Shown: positions 11,002 through 20,094 of the stretch, piece after piece
Layout of the letters: each line of letters starts with the position of its first letter
How positions within the stretch are numbered: the stretch's first letter is position 1
From: Nelumbo lutea
Lineage: Eukaryota; Streptophyta; Magnoliopsida; Proteales; Nelumbonaceae
Assembly: GCA_022828595.1 (NCBI GenBank)
Contig: JAKGHH010000001.1
Span: forward strand, 75,946,401-76,010,400
Reading direction: 5' to 3'
Length of the DNA: 64,000 bases
Position numbers and translations under genes: made by a program
Notes under the pieces: generated by a model
Database searches by the model: none
Told to the model about the DNA's origin: nothing
What the model saw: only the letters and a program-made list of their open reading frames with translations

Positions 11002-12360
11002 GTGGAGATGCCTGGCATAGACCTCGGAGTCATTACTCACAAATTGAACACCGAGGTTGGGAAGCTCCTTGTAGCCGATTTCATTAGGGAGGTCCATTAC
11101 CCGAGCTGGGTAGCCAACCCCGTTCTGGTAAAAAAGGCCAATGGTAAATGGTGCATGTGCATTGATTGTACCGACCTGAATCAAGCTTGCCCAAAGGATT
11201 GCTTCCCACTTTCCAAGATAAACCGTTTGGTGGACGCGACCTCAGGGCATGAGTTGTTGAGCTTCTTGGATGCTTACTCGGGCTACAATCAGATCAGAAT
11301 GGACCCTGCTGATGAAGAAAAAATGACCTTCATAACCAAAATAGGCCTGTATTGCTACAGGGTCATGCCCTTTGGGCTAAAAAACGCCAAGGCTAATTTT
11401 CAAAGACTTGTAAACCGATTGTTCGACCCATTGATCGGCAAAAAAGTAGAGTGCTATGTAGACGACATGGTCGTCAAAACCCAGTTTTCGAATGATTTAA
11501 TAAAAAATCTGCATTCTATTTTTGAAAATTTGCGCAAGTTTAACATGAAATTAAACCCGAACAAGTGCATTTTTGGTGTCACCTCAGGTAAACTCTTAGG
11601 TTACATCGTCGACCAACATGGCATTGAGGCCAACCCTGATAAAATTAAGGCCATCTTAGATATAAGACCACCCTGGAAATTGAAGGAGGTTCAGAGGTTG
11701 AACGGCTGCATAGCCGCTCTGAGCCGCTTCATGTCTAAATCGGCAGATCGCTGCCTGCCTTTCTTTAAGGCAATTAAAAGAAGCAATGACTTCGAATGGA
11801 CCGAAGAGTGCCAACTCGCTTTTGACGAGCTCAAAAGGTACCTCGCTAGTATCCCGGTGTTAACTCAATCCAAGGAGGGAGATATTTTGGAGCTGTACCT
11901 CTCTGCGAGTGACGAGGTAGTCAGAACGGTACTGATAAAAAAAGTAGATCGGGTCCAACGACCCATCTATTATGTTAGCAAAGTGTTGCAGGAAGTAGAG
12001 ACGAGATATCCAGAGATTGAAAAGTTTGTGTACGTGCTAGTTGTTGCAGCTCGGAGACTTCGATCATACTTTCAAGCTCATAAGATCATCGTCCTCACCA
12101 ATAAGCCTCTAAGGCAAGTCTTGCTCAAGCCCAATGTCTCCGGTAGGTTGACGAAGTGGGCCATTGAACTCAGCGATTACGACATCCAGTACAAACTGCG
12201 AACTGCTATCAAGGCCCAAGCCTTAGTTGAATTTGTCGCGGAATTCACTTTCAGCACCGATGTCCCCAGGTCGGACAAGCCCGAGCACAGCGAGGAAGCT
12301 TCAACCAGCGCGGCCTCTCTCCTGGTTAGACCGAACCCGACCTGGGATGAGGAGCCCTAG
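11002..12360 (+). pseudogene. Reverse transcriptase of the Tat element (long open stretch, N-terminal deletion)
   Basis: A 452-codon open frame encodes the Ty3/gypsy reverse transcriptase and the start of the connection/RNase H region. Motifs in order: PGIDLGVITHKLN; FIREVHYPSWVANPVLVKK; CPKDCFPLSKINRLVD; FLDAYSGYNQI; VMPFGLKNA; catalytic YVDD (11455-11466) in VECYVDDMVVKT; then the Ty3-type RNase H region (LELYLSASDEVV, YPEIEKFVYVLV). The expected ~20-residue basic stretch between the LN of the first motif and EVGKLL is missing, an in-frame deletion. The frame ends at a TAG before the second RNase H. It is the best-preserved part of the element but cannot work alone. Confidence 0.93.
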
Positions 12361-12750
12361 ATCCTCCATGTGGATGGCTTGTCAAATCAATAGGATAGCG
12401 GGGTTGGAATCGTTCTGTACGAGCCAAGCGGTGTGAAATTGGAGTATACATTATGCTTCGAGTTCACTACGTCCAACAATGAAGCAGAGTACGAGGCGTT
12501 GATAGCCGGGCTGGCCCTAGTGAGTGAAGTAAAAGCTAAGCACATCGTTATCTGTAGTGACTCCCAGCTCGTTGTCAACCAGGTCAACGACGAATATGAA
12601 GCTCGTGAGCCAACCATGGTCGCCTACTTAGCCAAAGTCAGAGAGGCTCTGCTCAACTTCTAGCCCTACTTCATCAAGCAGATCCCGAGATTCGAGAACG
12701 CTGAGGTCGATGCCTTGTCTCGATTAGTTAGCACAAGCGATAACACCATG
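12361..12750 (+). pseudogene. Second RNase H domain of pol (Tat element)
   Basis: After the stop at 12358-12360 the same frame continues ILHVDG, a stop, then GVGIVLYEPSGV, FTTSNNEAEYEALIAGL, CSDSQLVVNQV and DALSRLVS. These are the Asp, Glu and Asp motifs of a plant-type RNase H, which Tat-lineage elements carry in addition to the Ty3 RNase H. Stops occur at about 12391, 12661 and 12751. Confidence 0.85.
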
Positions 12751-12859
12751 TGAACCGTGTACATAGAGAACCTGCCTCGACCTAGCATTCTTGGGGAGGT
12801 AGAGGAGGTCGCTCTTGTCGCACAAGCAGAGCCCAGCTGGGTTGATCAACTCGCGAGCT

Positions 12860-14064
12860 ACTTGCTACACGGGACCCTCTCTGTAGATCGTAATGCTGCT
12901 AGAAGGGTAGAGCGTTAGGCAACCAAATACGTCATGATAGACGGACGGTTGTACCGAATATCCTGCAATCTCCCTTATCTGCGCTGCTTACGACCTTCTG
13001 AAGTCGAGCTCGTGCTCCGTGACACTCAATGAGGGTTTGTGCGGTGAACACATGGGAAGCAGGGCTCTCGCCTAGAAGGCGCTACGACAGGGATATTATT
13101 GGCCAACGATGAAGGCAGATGCGATTGAGTTTGTGAGAAGTTGTGACAAGTGTTAGAAGAATGCCAACACCCACCACCAACCTACTGCCGACCTAAAGTA
13201 CCTTACTAGCCCATGGCCCTTTGCACAGTGGGGGATCGATATACTCGGACTGTTTCCTCTAGCGACAGGACAAAGGAGGTTCTTAGTGGTAGCACTTGAT
13301 TATTTCACTAAGTAGGTGGAGGCCGAACCTCTTGCAATGACCACGACGCGAAGTGTGCAGAATTTCTTTTGGAAGAATATAGTTTTCCGTTTCGGACTAC
13401 CCCGTGCTCATCTCTGATAACGACAAACAATTCGAGGACATTAAGTTCCAGAACTGGTGCAAAGACATGGGATTACAACAAAATTTCACCTCAGTGGCGC
13501 ACCCTCAAGCGAACGGTCAAGCGGAGGTCACAAACAGAGCCATTCTCCGCGGACTGAAGGCATGTCTAGCCCGAGCTAAGGGACTGTGGGTAGACGAGCT
13601 GCCCAACGTACTATGGGCTTATCGAACCACGGTGAAGATCGCAACCAGCGAGACCCCTTTCAACCTTAGTTACAGCACGGAGGCAGTGATCCCAGTCGAG
13701 ATTGAGGTCCCTACGCTACGCTTGGAAGCATACGATGACGAAGCAAACAAGGATGAACTACACACCAACCTCGACCTACTTGATGAGGTACGGGACCTCG
13801 CATACATTAGGACCATGGCCTACCAGCAGAGAGTAGCTCGGTACTATAATGCCAGGGTCAAGAAGTGGAACCTCCGTGTCGAAGACTTGGTTCTTCGTAA
13901 AGTCATGGTACCTGAACCCGGTGTTGGTAAGCTCGAGCCAAATTGGGAAGGGCCCTACTGAGTAAAGCGGGTACTCGAGGAAGGAACGTATGAGCTCGAA
14001 ACCCTAGAAGGGAAGCAGATACCTCGAGCATGGAATATTGTCAACTTAAGGCAATATTACCTGT
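12860..14064 (+). pseudogene. Integrase of the Tat element
   Basis: The region starts with a degraded HHCC zinc domain (DKC then a stop near 13154). The catalytic core follows: QWGIDILG (first Asp), a frameshift near 13390, LISDNDKQF (second Asp) and HPQANGQAEVTNR (Glu). The best open part is 13404-13961. WAYRTTVKIATSETPF and the C-terminal KLEPNWEGPY, then a stop and LRQYYL, complete the usual Tat integrase end. Stops near 12918, 13031, 13314 and 13960 disable it. Confidence 0.9.
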
Positions 14065-14080
14065 AATTACCGAGCTGAGT

Positions 14081-14410
14081 GGACCACAAGTCGCTCTTCG
14101 AGCCTAAGGGACAAAGTGTCGAGCTAAACCTCGACACTATAAGACCCAGTCGCCTCCTCGGCATGGGTGAACTCCAAAAGAGGATGGACCACAAGTTGCT
14201 CCTCGAGCCTAAGGGCCAAAGCGCCGAGCTAATAAAAGAACCTCGACACCATATAAGACCTAGTCGCCTCTTTGGCATGAGCGAGCTCCAGAGGAGAGTG
14301 GACTATAAGTCACTCCCTCAACCTAAGGGCTAAAATACCGAGCTAACAAAAAGGACCTCGACACCATCAAAGACCTAGTCGCCTCTTTGGCATAGGCAAA
14401 GTGCTAAGGC
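14081..14410 (+). repeat. Three tandem ~105-115-base repeats between pol and the antisense gene
   Basis: Units begin GGACCACAAG/GGACTATAAG at 14081, 14186 and 14300. Each contains CGAGCCTAAGG or its variant, CTCGACAC, and a CCTAGTCGCCTC block. The same unit, inverted, occurs about three times at 51935-52235 inside the coding-free LTR element, which links the two element families. Confidence 0.85.
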
Positions 14411-14746
14411 ACACCCAAGTCGGTTATGAATACCTATACTGGTTGTTACGACATGTAGCCTGTGTGTAGACAGGTCGGGCGTATACCCTACAATGTCCCT
14501 CACTTCGGCAAATTACTCCAAGTACGGGGTAGCAGTTCGGGGTAACAGCTAAGAAACCCCTACCTTGGTCACCTAGCTCGATGACTCAACAGTTCGGAGA
14601 AACTTACATAATTATGATAAAAAATGAGGTAATTGCTCGACACTTTGCAAAAAGAGTATTTCATAAATTTTGTAGTTCATTACAAGGGCAGAAAATTAAC
14701 AAAAAACGTCGAGCTCGTAGGCTCAAAATACAAAAGACCACTCGGA

Positions 14747-16605
14747 CTACTTAGGGGACTCGTTACTCTTGCCCGAAGCCTCCGCGGAAGTACCAGCCTG
14801 ATCGGTGGCATTGGCCTCTCCAATGTTATCATCACCCTCCTCGGAGTCCGGGTCCTCAGCAGCTAGAAGGGCTACCTCCTCGGTGATTCGCGAAGTTGTG
14901 ATGGTGCTTACGTCGAGTTGCGGGAACTCGCACTTGATCAACCACCTGATGAGCTTGAAGCCTTTGCGGTAGGCCTCCACCAACACCCCATCGAACTCTT
15001 CCGAGCTCTTGTAGTCCTTAACGGCCTTCACCTTGGCCTCGTCCATAGCCTTGAGGAGGATCTCGGTCCACTCCTTGACATCGGCCTCGAGGATCTCCAC
15101 CCGGCGCAACAAATCCTCCTTCTCCGACGTCAATACCTTGATATACTCTTTCTGAGCTATCGTGTCGTTCTCTAGCCGGTGGATCTGACCGTGAGCTAAC
15201 TTCAGTTCGGTGTGAGCCTTGCGGGACGAGCTCTCGGCAGCCAGGGCCCGCTTCAGGCGCATCTCGAACTGGAGAGTCAGGGCATGCACGACGGAGTTCA
15301 CCTGCCAAGAGAATACTAGTTAGTATCGACAAGGCTACAAAACCAAAAATCAAGGCAGAACAAGACTTACCACCATGCAATGAGTAGCGGCTCGAGCTCC
15401 GAGCTGGGCGGTCGATAGCTCAGACCAGATCGTGACTTCATCAGCATATACCGCCCCCTTTCTTTTGTGGAGGCTGTTTTCCGGAGTCAAAATACTCCGA
15501 ACTGCCCCTTTGCTGCCCGAAGATACTGCAGCTGTAGAAGGAGCGGGCTCCGAGGGCACCTCGGGTGCATGAGGGCTCCTCTCCGGCTCCTCGACCAGGT
15601 CGATCACTTGAGGAGCGCTTGGAGGTTGTTTGGGCTCGGGAGTAGGGGGCCGTGGGGATTCGACGCGAGCTCTTTTAGTAGCCTGCTTCTTCCTTCCCTT
15701 CATCTTTCCGAAGAGCCTGTCCACGCTGAGCTGCTACATGGGGCCTACAATAAAGCTCGACATTAGCGATACTACCAAGAAGAAATACCAACTACTGAGG
15801 TAAAATACTAACTCTAAACCAAGGCGACCTACCAGGATTCAGGCTGGCCTGTACGAGCTTGTCCTCGGTGATGTAATCCTTGTAGTCGAGGCTGACCTCC
15901 ATCCAAGATTGGATTGTCTCCCTTGTTTTTAGGTCCAACCTAATGTTGGAGTCCTGAATGGCCGCCCTCCAATGAGTTGGAAGGGCCACCCCGCGGGATT
16001 GCTGACTACAAAATAATCCCGCTTCCAGGCCGGGATTTTACTAGGGAGGCCGTGTAACAGTTTGTAGCCCGGGCGAGGGGACAGGTAATAGGTCCGCCTA
16101 TACTCGAGAAGGACACAAGAAGCATTCTTCTTTATTGACAAAATAGATGAGAAAATGTCGAGGTCGAGGGGCAGGGTGTAGTCAAAGCAAAGGGAAATTG
16201 TCCCGACCACATTTTGGATGTAGTTCAGGTGAAGTTGGTCTATGGTGACATCAAAGTGCTCCAAGACTTCTATGATTAGGGGGTGTAGAGGAAGACGGAG
16301 TCCAGCCGCGAGCTGTTCTCCGAAGATCACAATCTCATCATGATCGTGTTCCCAAGGGAAGTTGCCCGCGTGAAGGCTATAGGTATACTCCCTCGGGAGG
16401 TTGTACTTATCAGGGCCCTAAGTCTATCTACGGTCATGGTTGAGGGACCGAACTTGTCCGGCACCCGACCTCGAGAAGAGGTGGATGCCGGGTTATCTGA
16501 GGCCTCCCGCGCCTCATAAGAGGATTGCACCTCGGAAAGGCCCACTTGAGCCGAGGTACCCACCTCAGGCTCATCTAGAAGGCTATCGAAACTACGGTCT
16601 GACAT
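14747..16605 (-). pseudogene. Decayed intron-containing antisense gene (Tat element aORF, gypsy-type transposase-like)
   Basis: Minus-strand coding pieces lie between pol and the 3' LTR. The first (16605-16327) starts MSDRSFDSLLDEPEVG. After a 1-base frameshift it continues through LPREYTYSLHAGNFPWEHDHD and FGEQLAAGLRLPLHPLIIEVLEHF, characteristic of the plant 'putative gypsy-type transposon' domain (PF04195 type). The next (15989-15845) continues after another frameshift. Exon 15722-15371 is Pro-rich with a nuclear-signal-like KGRKKQATKRAR. The last (15301-14747) is a coiled coil plus acidic tail. Introns: GT-AG 15370-15302 (69 bases, donor GTAAGTC) and about 15832-15745 (donor GTAGGTC, acceptor TTGTAG), with an in-frame TAG just after the second acceptor. 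Extra antisense ORFs are known in Tat elements, but their function is unclear. This copy is broken. Confidence 0.75.
15302..15370 (-). other. Intron of the antisense gene
   Basis: On the minus strand the exon ends ATGGTG and the intron begins GTAAGTC and ends TTGGCAG. The next exon begins GTGAACTCC and stays in frame, so the two open stretches (15724-15350 and 15301-14747) join without a stop. A 69-base GT-AG intron is short but in the normal plant range. Confidence 0.75.
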
Positions 16606-16619
16606 AGCTATTGAACTGA

Positions 16620-17001
16620 AGCGAACTGAAAAGAGAAGCTAGGGAGATTCACCAAGAGACCAAACTAAAAGACTGACGAACTAGAAAACCCGAGCTGAGA
16701 ACTTCAACCGCGACCTCAAGGCGAATACTAGTGAACTTATGGCGGAGAAAATGACTCAGGTCCCCCCCTATTTATAGCCGCAAGGTTAGGGGATCAACGG
16801 TCGAGATCAAGGAGATCTGACGGTTCCTGAGAAAACCGGTTGCACAACCCTCGAGGTTGAAATCAGTTTAACGCGTTTTTTGGCATCCACAGCGTCTATA
16901 GATTGCGTGATGTCCGCACGTAAACTGCATGCGACCTAGGTTATACTTGGTTGAGCCGAGCAACTGAACTGGTCCAACCGACGAACTGTCTGACTGGACG
17001 G
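16620..17001. other. Region between antisense gene and 3' LTR
   Basis: No coding similarity is seen. It lies upstream of the antisense gene's start and so would hold its promoter. The minus strand near 16763-16770 reads TATAAATA, a possible TATA box about 160 bases before the MSDRS start. Confidence 0.4.
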
Positions 17002-17085
17002 CCTGAACCTCGAGCCAAATCCACCCGTCACGCCGTGAACTCCTCGTACTAGGTCAAGACTCTTGGCCCAGGGAGTGGGGGCAAT
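17002..17085 (+). other. 3' internal end and polypurine tract of the Tat element
   Basis: The last internal bases are a GGGAGTGGGGG tract followed by CAAT and the LTR's TGATAG. A purine tract just upstream of the 3' LTR is the plus-strand primer site of LTR elements. The whole segment recurs at 1756-1840. Confidence 0.8.
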
Positions 17086-17963
17086 TGATAGAGGGTGATT
17101 TGGCCCGACCTCATAATAAGGGGACACGTGGACGTGACTCAACATAAGTGACAGCTCAGCATAATGAGCTTGCCACAACTCAGTGTAATGAGCTCGCTAT
17201 AACCCAGCCTGACAGCTCACCGCAAATGGCAGCTCTCTACAAGATAATACTCCGTTACCCCGGGCTAAGACTCTCCTAAATAGGGAGCACCCCGAGCTAA
17301 GACCCTCCCAAGTAGGGAGCATCCCGAATTGGACACTTCGGGTTAAGCTCGTCAGCTCCCTAACTAGAATAAGCTTGCTCCTGTCCAAACCTAAGTAGGC
17401 TACCTTGGAGACCTGCCTCGGGTAGAAGCACCTCAGTGTAAGGTAGCTCGCTGCAGAGCAGCTCAGCATATCGCAGGGGGTTTTCTGCCTGACAACCGTA
17501 CCTGCCAAACCTGGAGACTGCGCCCACGTCTCTCGCCTGGCGGCGGCGTGCCTGCCAACCCTGGAGGTTGTTTCTTGTCTGGCAGGACCATACTCTATAG
17601 CAATCACCTTTGCCCACCAGCTCAGCTTTGAAAAATAACGGCCAGCCACCCCAAGCCGTTATTTGACAACAGATCGCCGCAACAGAGATTCGGAGGTGGT
17701 TGCACCTGACATGTCAGGATACTAGTATATAAGGACCCCGACCCCCAGGGACGATAGTATTGCGTGATCATCACTCTAGCTCTTTAATTTCTCTACAACT
17801 CTCTCTCTTTCTTTCTCTCCTAGCTTTCAATCCGATTACTAACTTAACCATCGGAGTGTTCCTCTCGGGTGAGCCCCTCGGGTTCCTTCATCTTCTTCCT
17901 CACAGGTACCTCTCATCTGTCGCCAACTAGGAGCGCAACCACTTTTAGCTAGGAGTACCATCA
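17086..17963 (+). repeat. 3' LTR of the Tat element
   Basis: This 878-base copy of 1841-2731 starts TGATAG and ends CCATCA, with its TATA box at 17726-17734. A short GCAAATGGCAG insertion and a deletion near 17425 distinguish it from the 5' copy. The older gypsy gag homology resumes directly after it at 17964. Confidence 0.93.
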
Positions 17964-18500
17964 ATAACCTTTCAAATTCAGACTAATAATCCCTTATAGA
18001 CCCTGTTTGTTTAAGTTTACACAAGGCTTCATCATAATCGTCAAACCTTGTTGGTTTGAATTGGATACATAGAGCTTCTGTGAAATCCGCCCAAGAAACA
18101 TGGGGATGGGTGTGGTGGAACCATTGGAACCACAAAATTGCTTCTTCTTCCAGATGGAATGAAGTGATGGGAGCCCTCTAGTGGTTAGGCGTATCATGGT
18201 ATTCAAAGTATCTTTCTTCCCTAAATGTCCAAGGTATGGGGTCCTCACCTAAATACTTTGGAAAGCCCAACTTAACTGATATTTTCGCTGCCTAGCTGTG
18301 CTTTCCTCCTTCTTGATCGCAACTGTTCCCTTCTTGATTGTTGTCATGGCTTCTGCCAGCAGAGTTTCTCTCCAACTGGGTTACCACGGTTGCCAGAGTG
18401 TGTTTGATTTCTTGCAGATCACTGGTTGCTTTGTGAAGGTGAATCTCCTTTCAATCCACTCACTCCTCCACGGTTTCCAGTCGTGTACTTGGCATTTGGA
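17964..18500 (-). pseudogene. N-terminal gag of the old minus-strand gypsy element
   Basis: Reading the minus strand from about 18500 gives a gag N-terminus with a degraded core. The sequence near 18250-17970 matches the plant Ty3/gypsy gag pattern: a KYLGEDP-like start, a Trp-Phe-rich middle (WFQWFHH-like), then an IQFKPTRFDDYDEAL-like block ending in SEFERL at the boundary. The ORF with its start at 18248 is a frame-shifted shadow of it. The rest of this gag is at 1345-1755. Confidence 0.7.
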
Positions 18501-18511
18501 TTCAATTGCAG

Positions 18512-18524
18512 GCTTTGATACCAA
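18512..18524 (-). other. Primer-binding site of the old gypsy element
   Basis: The minus strand reads TTGGTATCAAAGC, a plant gypsy primer site of the initiator-Met tRNA class. It lies two bases from an LTR end (TG at 18527 on the plus strand). It fixes the orientation and places the LTR to the right. Confidence 0.7.
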
Positions 18525-18526
18525 GA

Positions 18527-18830
18527 TGTTGGGTAGCTGCACAACATAGATCCTCTTCGAGGGAGGATGACCTCCCGAGTTAGAATTAGAAGAAGAAAAG
18601 AGGGAAGAATGAATGTAAGACTTTTTTTTTTAGAGTTCCTTTATGTAGATACAATGTCATTTATATATTGGTTCAGATACCATCATAACTGACTTACAAC
18701 CATATTATAACAACTTGGCAGCTTGTTCAATTAACCCCAACTGTCTTTGGAACTGACTCACTAGGCTGATGTGGCACCTGCAGCTTCTGCCCGTTTGGTT
18801 CCTTAACAGTTAGTTTTTGTTTTTCTCTAA
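18527..18830 (-). repeat. LTR (5' LTR in element sense) of the old gypsy element, outer end undefined
   Basis: On the plus strand the LTR would begin TGTTGGGTAGCTGC at 18527, next to the primer site. It includes a purine-rich AGAAGAAGAAAAGAGGG stretch near 18590. I could not locate the outer terminus or a target duplication, so the right limit is approximate. Confidence 0.5.
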
Positions 18831-20094
18831 AATTGTCCTTGAAATAGGTGTTGGAGAAACATGCTATTTCTTCCTTTCTCTTTCTTATTTTTCTAGTGGT
18901 TCTCTGCTACTAGAAGGAAATCAGCAACTATTCTCTGGATTTTCTCCTAGATTCAGAGTATACTTTCTCGGATTTTGAAGCAAGGCTACCCCTCGACCAT
19001 GCCTTCTATCTATCAGTCCCTATGTTACTTAAGTTGCAAGAGAAGCTTTATTCAAAATGATACCTCAGAGATTGCAATTCTAGGGCCTCATAGTTCTGCT
19101 CTTGATGGTTCTTTTGGGAAGGACAACATCTAGGTGTTTGGGAAGTTTCAGAGAGTCTAGAGGGGGAAACATATGGGGTTTGGAATCTCATAAAAGGTGG
19201 GAATGCTTGTGGAAATGAACAAAATAAAGCTCTACAAGCATTGTCTATCATGGCAAAAAATCTTGAAGGTAATTATAAAGGTCTGATGGTAGGTCGCAAA
19301 TTGGCAATCTTCAAAAATTGAAATATAGAACTAGGCCTGTTTTTGATATCACTAACAATTAGATCAAAGTAAGTGTAGAAGATGTGGATGTTAGAATGTT
19401 GAAGGAGATGGGGAAAGAGGCAGATGAAGATTGGATCTTGTATCATTAGTGATTCACTGATTTGAGCAATTATTGCCACTTTAGGAATTTGTTCTGAAAT
19501 AATTGTTGGTTCTTAGATTAATTAATTGGAGACTGAAAGAGATAGGGTACTTTGACTGGAAAGGTCAAATCACATCTAGGATATTTTATTTTTTGTTTGG
19601 GTGTAGTTAGTCCTTGTAAGGTAGGTGTATTTGCTGGCAAGTGCAGGTGTGTTTGTAAAGCAGGTGAATCCTCACATTGTGATTACTTGGTTCCTAGACA
19701 ATCAAGTGGTGGAACCTAGCTATGTCTTATTGGTGTTTAATACTTTCAGTTTTCTCATTAATTTTATCTGTTCGAAGTATTTTCTAAACTTACAAGGCAT
19801 TTCCTTGCTGTGAATTATGTATATTGTCATGCCAATCTGGCACAGAATCCAATTCTTTTGTGTTTTCAAAAGATCAGCTGTCATTTATAATCAGTACTAT
19901 TATTCTTTCGTGCTTCTTTCTCCATCTCCATCCTTAGTGGTTAACACGGGAGTGGGTATGGGAGTATGGGAGTGTGTTTTCAAAAGATCAACTGCCAAAT
20001 CAGTGTATGCTTTTTCATCTCTAAGTTTTGTTGAGGGGATATATGCATTTAATTGGAAAACACCAACTTTTATTATTTCATGTTTCTTTTGAAG
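18831..20094 (+). other. Intronic sequence upstream of the first visible OTU2 exon
   Basis: No exon or recognisable element was found. The first OTU exon (start codon and catalytic Asp/Cys) was looked for here and not seen. The segment ends in a pyrimidine-rich tract and the acceptor TTTTGAAG at 20087-20094. Confidence 0.5.

Larger units (their letters stand above)
1841..17963 (+). mobile_element. Tat-lineage Ty3/gypsy LTR retrotransposon, degenerate, host of an L1 insertion
   Basis: This is a full-length but dead LTR retrotransposon. It has 5' LTR 1841-2731, primer-binding site 2732-2750, gag from 2799 (interrupted by an L1 at 3592-9150), protease, reverse transcriptase, RNase H and integrase to about 14064. 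A tandem-repeat block (14081-14410) and a decayed antisense gene (14747-16605) follow, then the polypurine tract and 3' LTR 17086-17963. The YVDDMVVKT reverse transcriptase motif, the RT-RNaseH-integrase order and the extra antisense reading frame fit the Tat (Retand-like) lineage. Numerous stops, mostly TAG, and several frameshifts prevent expression. It sits inside gag of an older minus-strand gypsy element. Confidence 0.92.
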
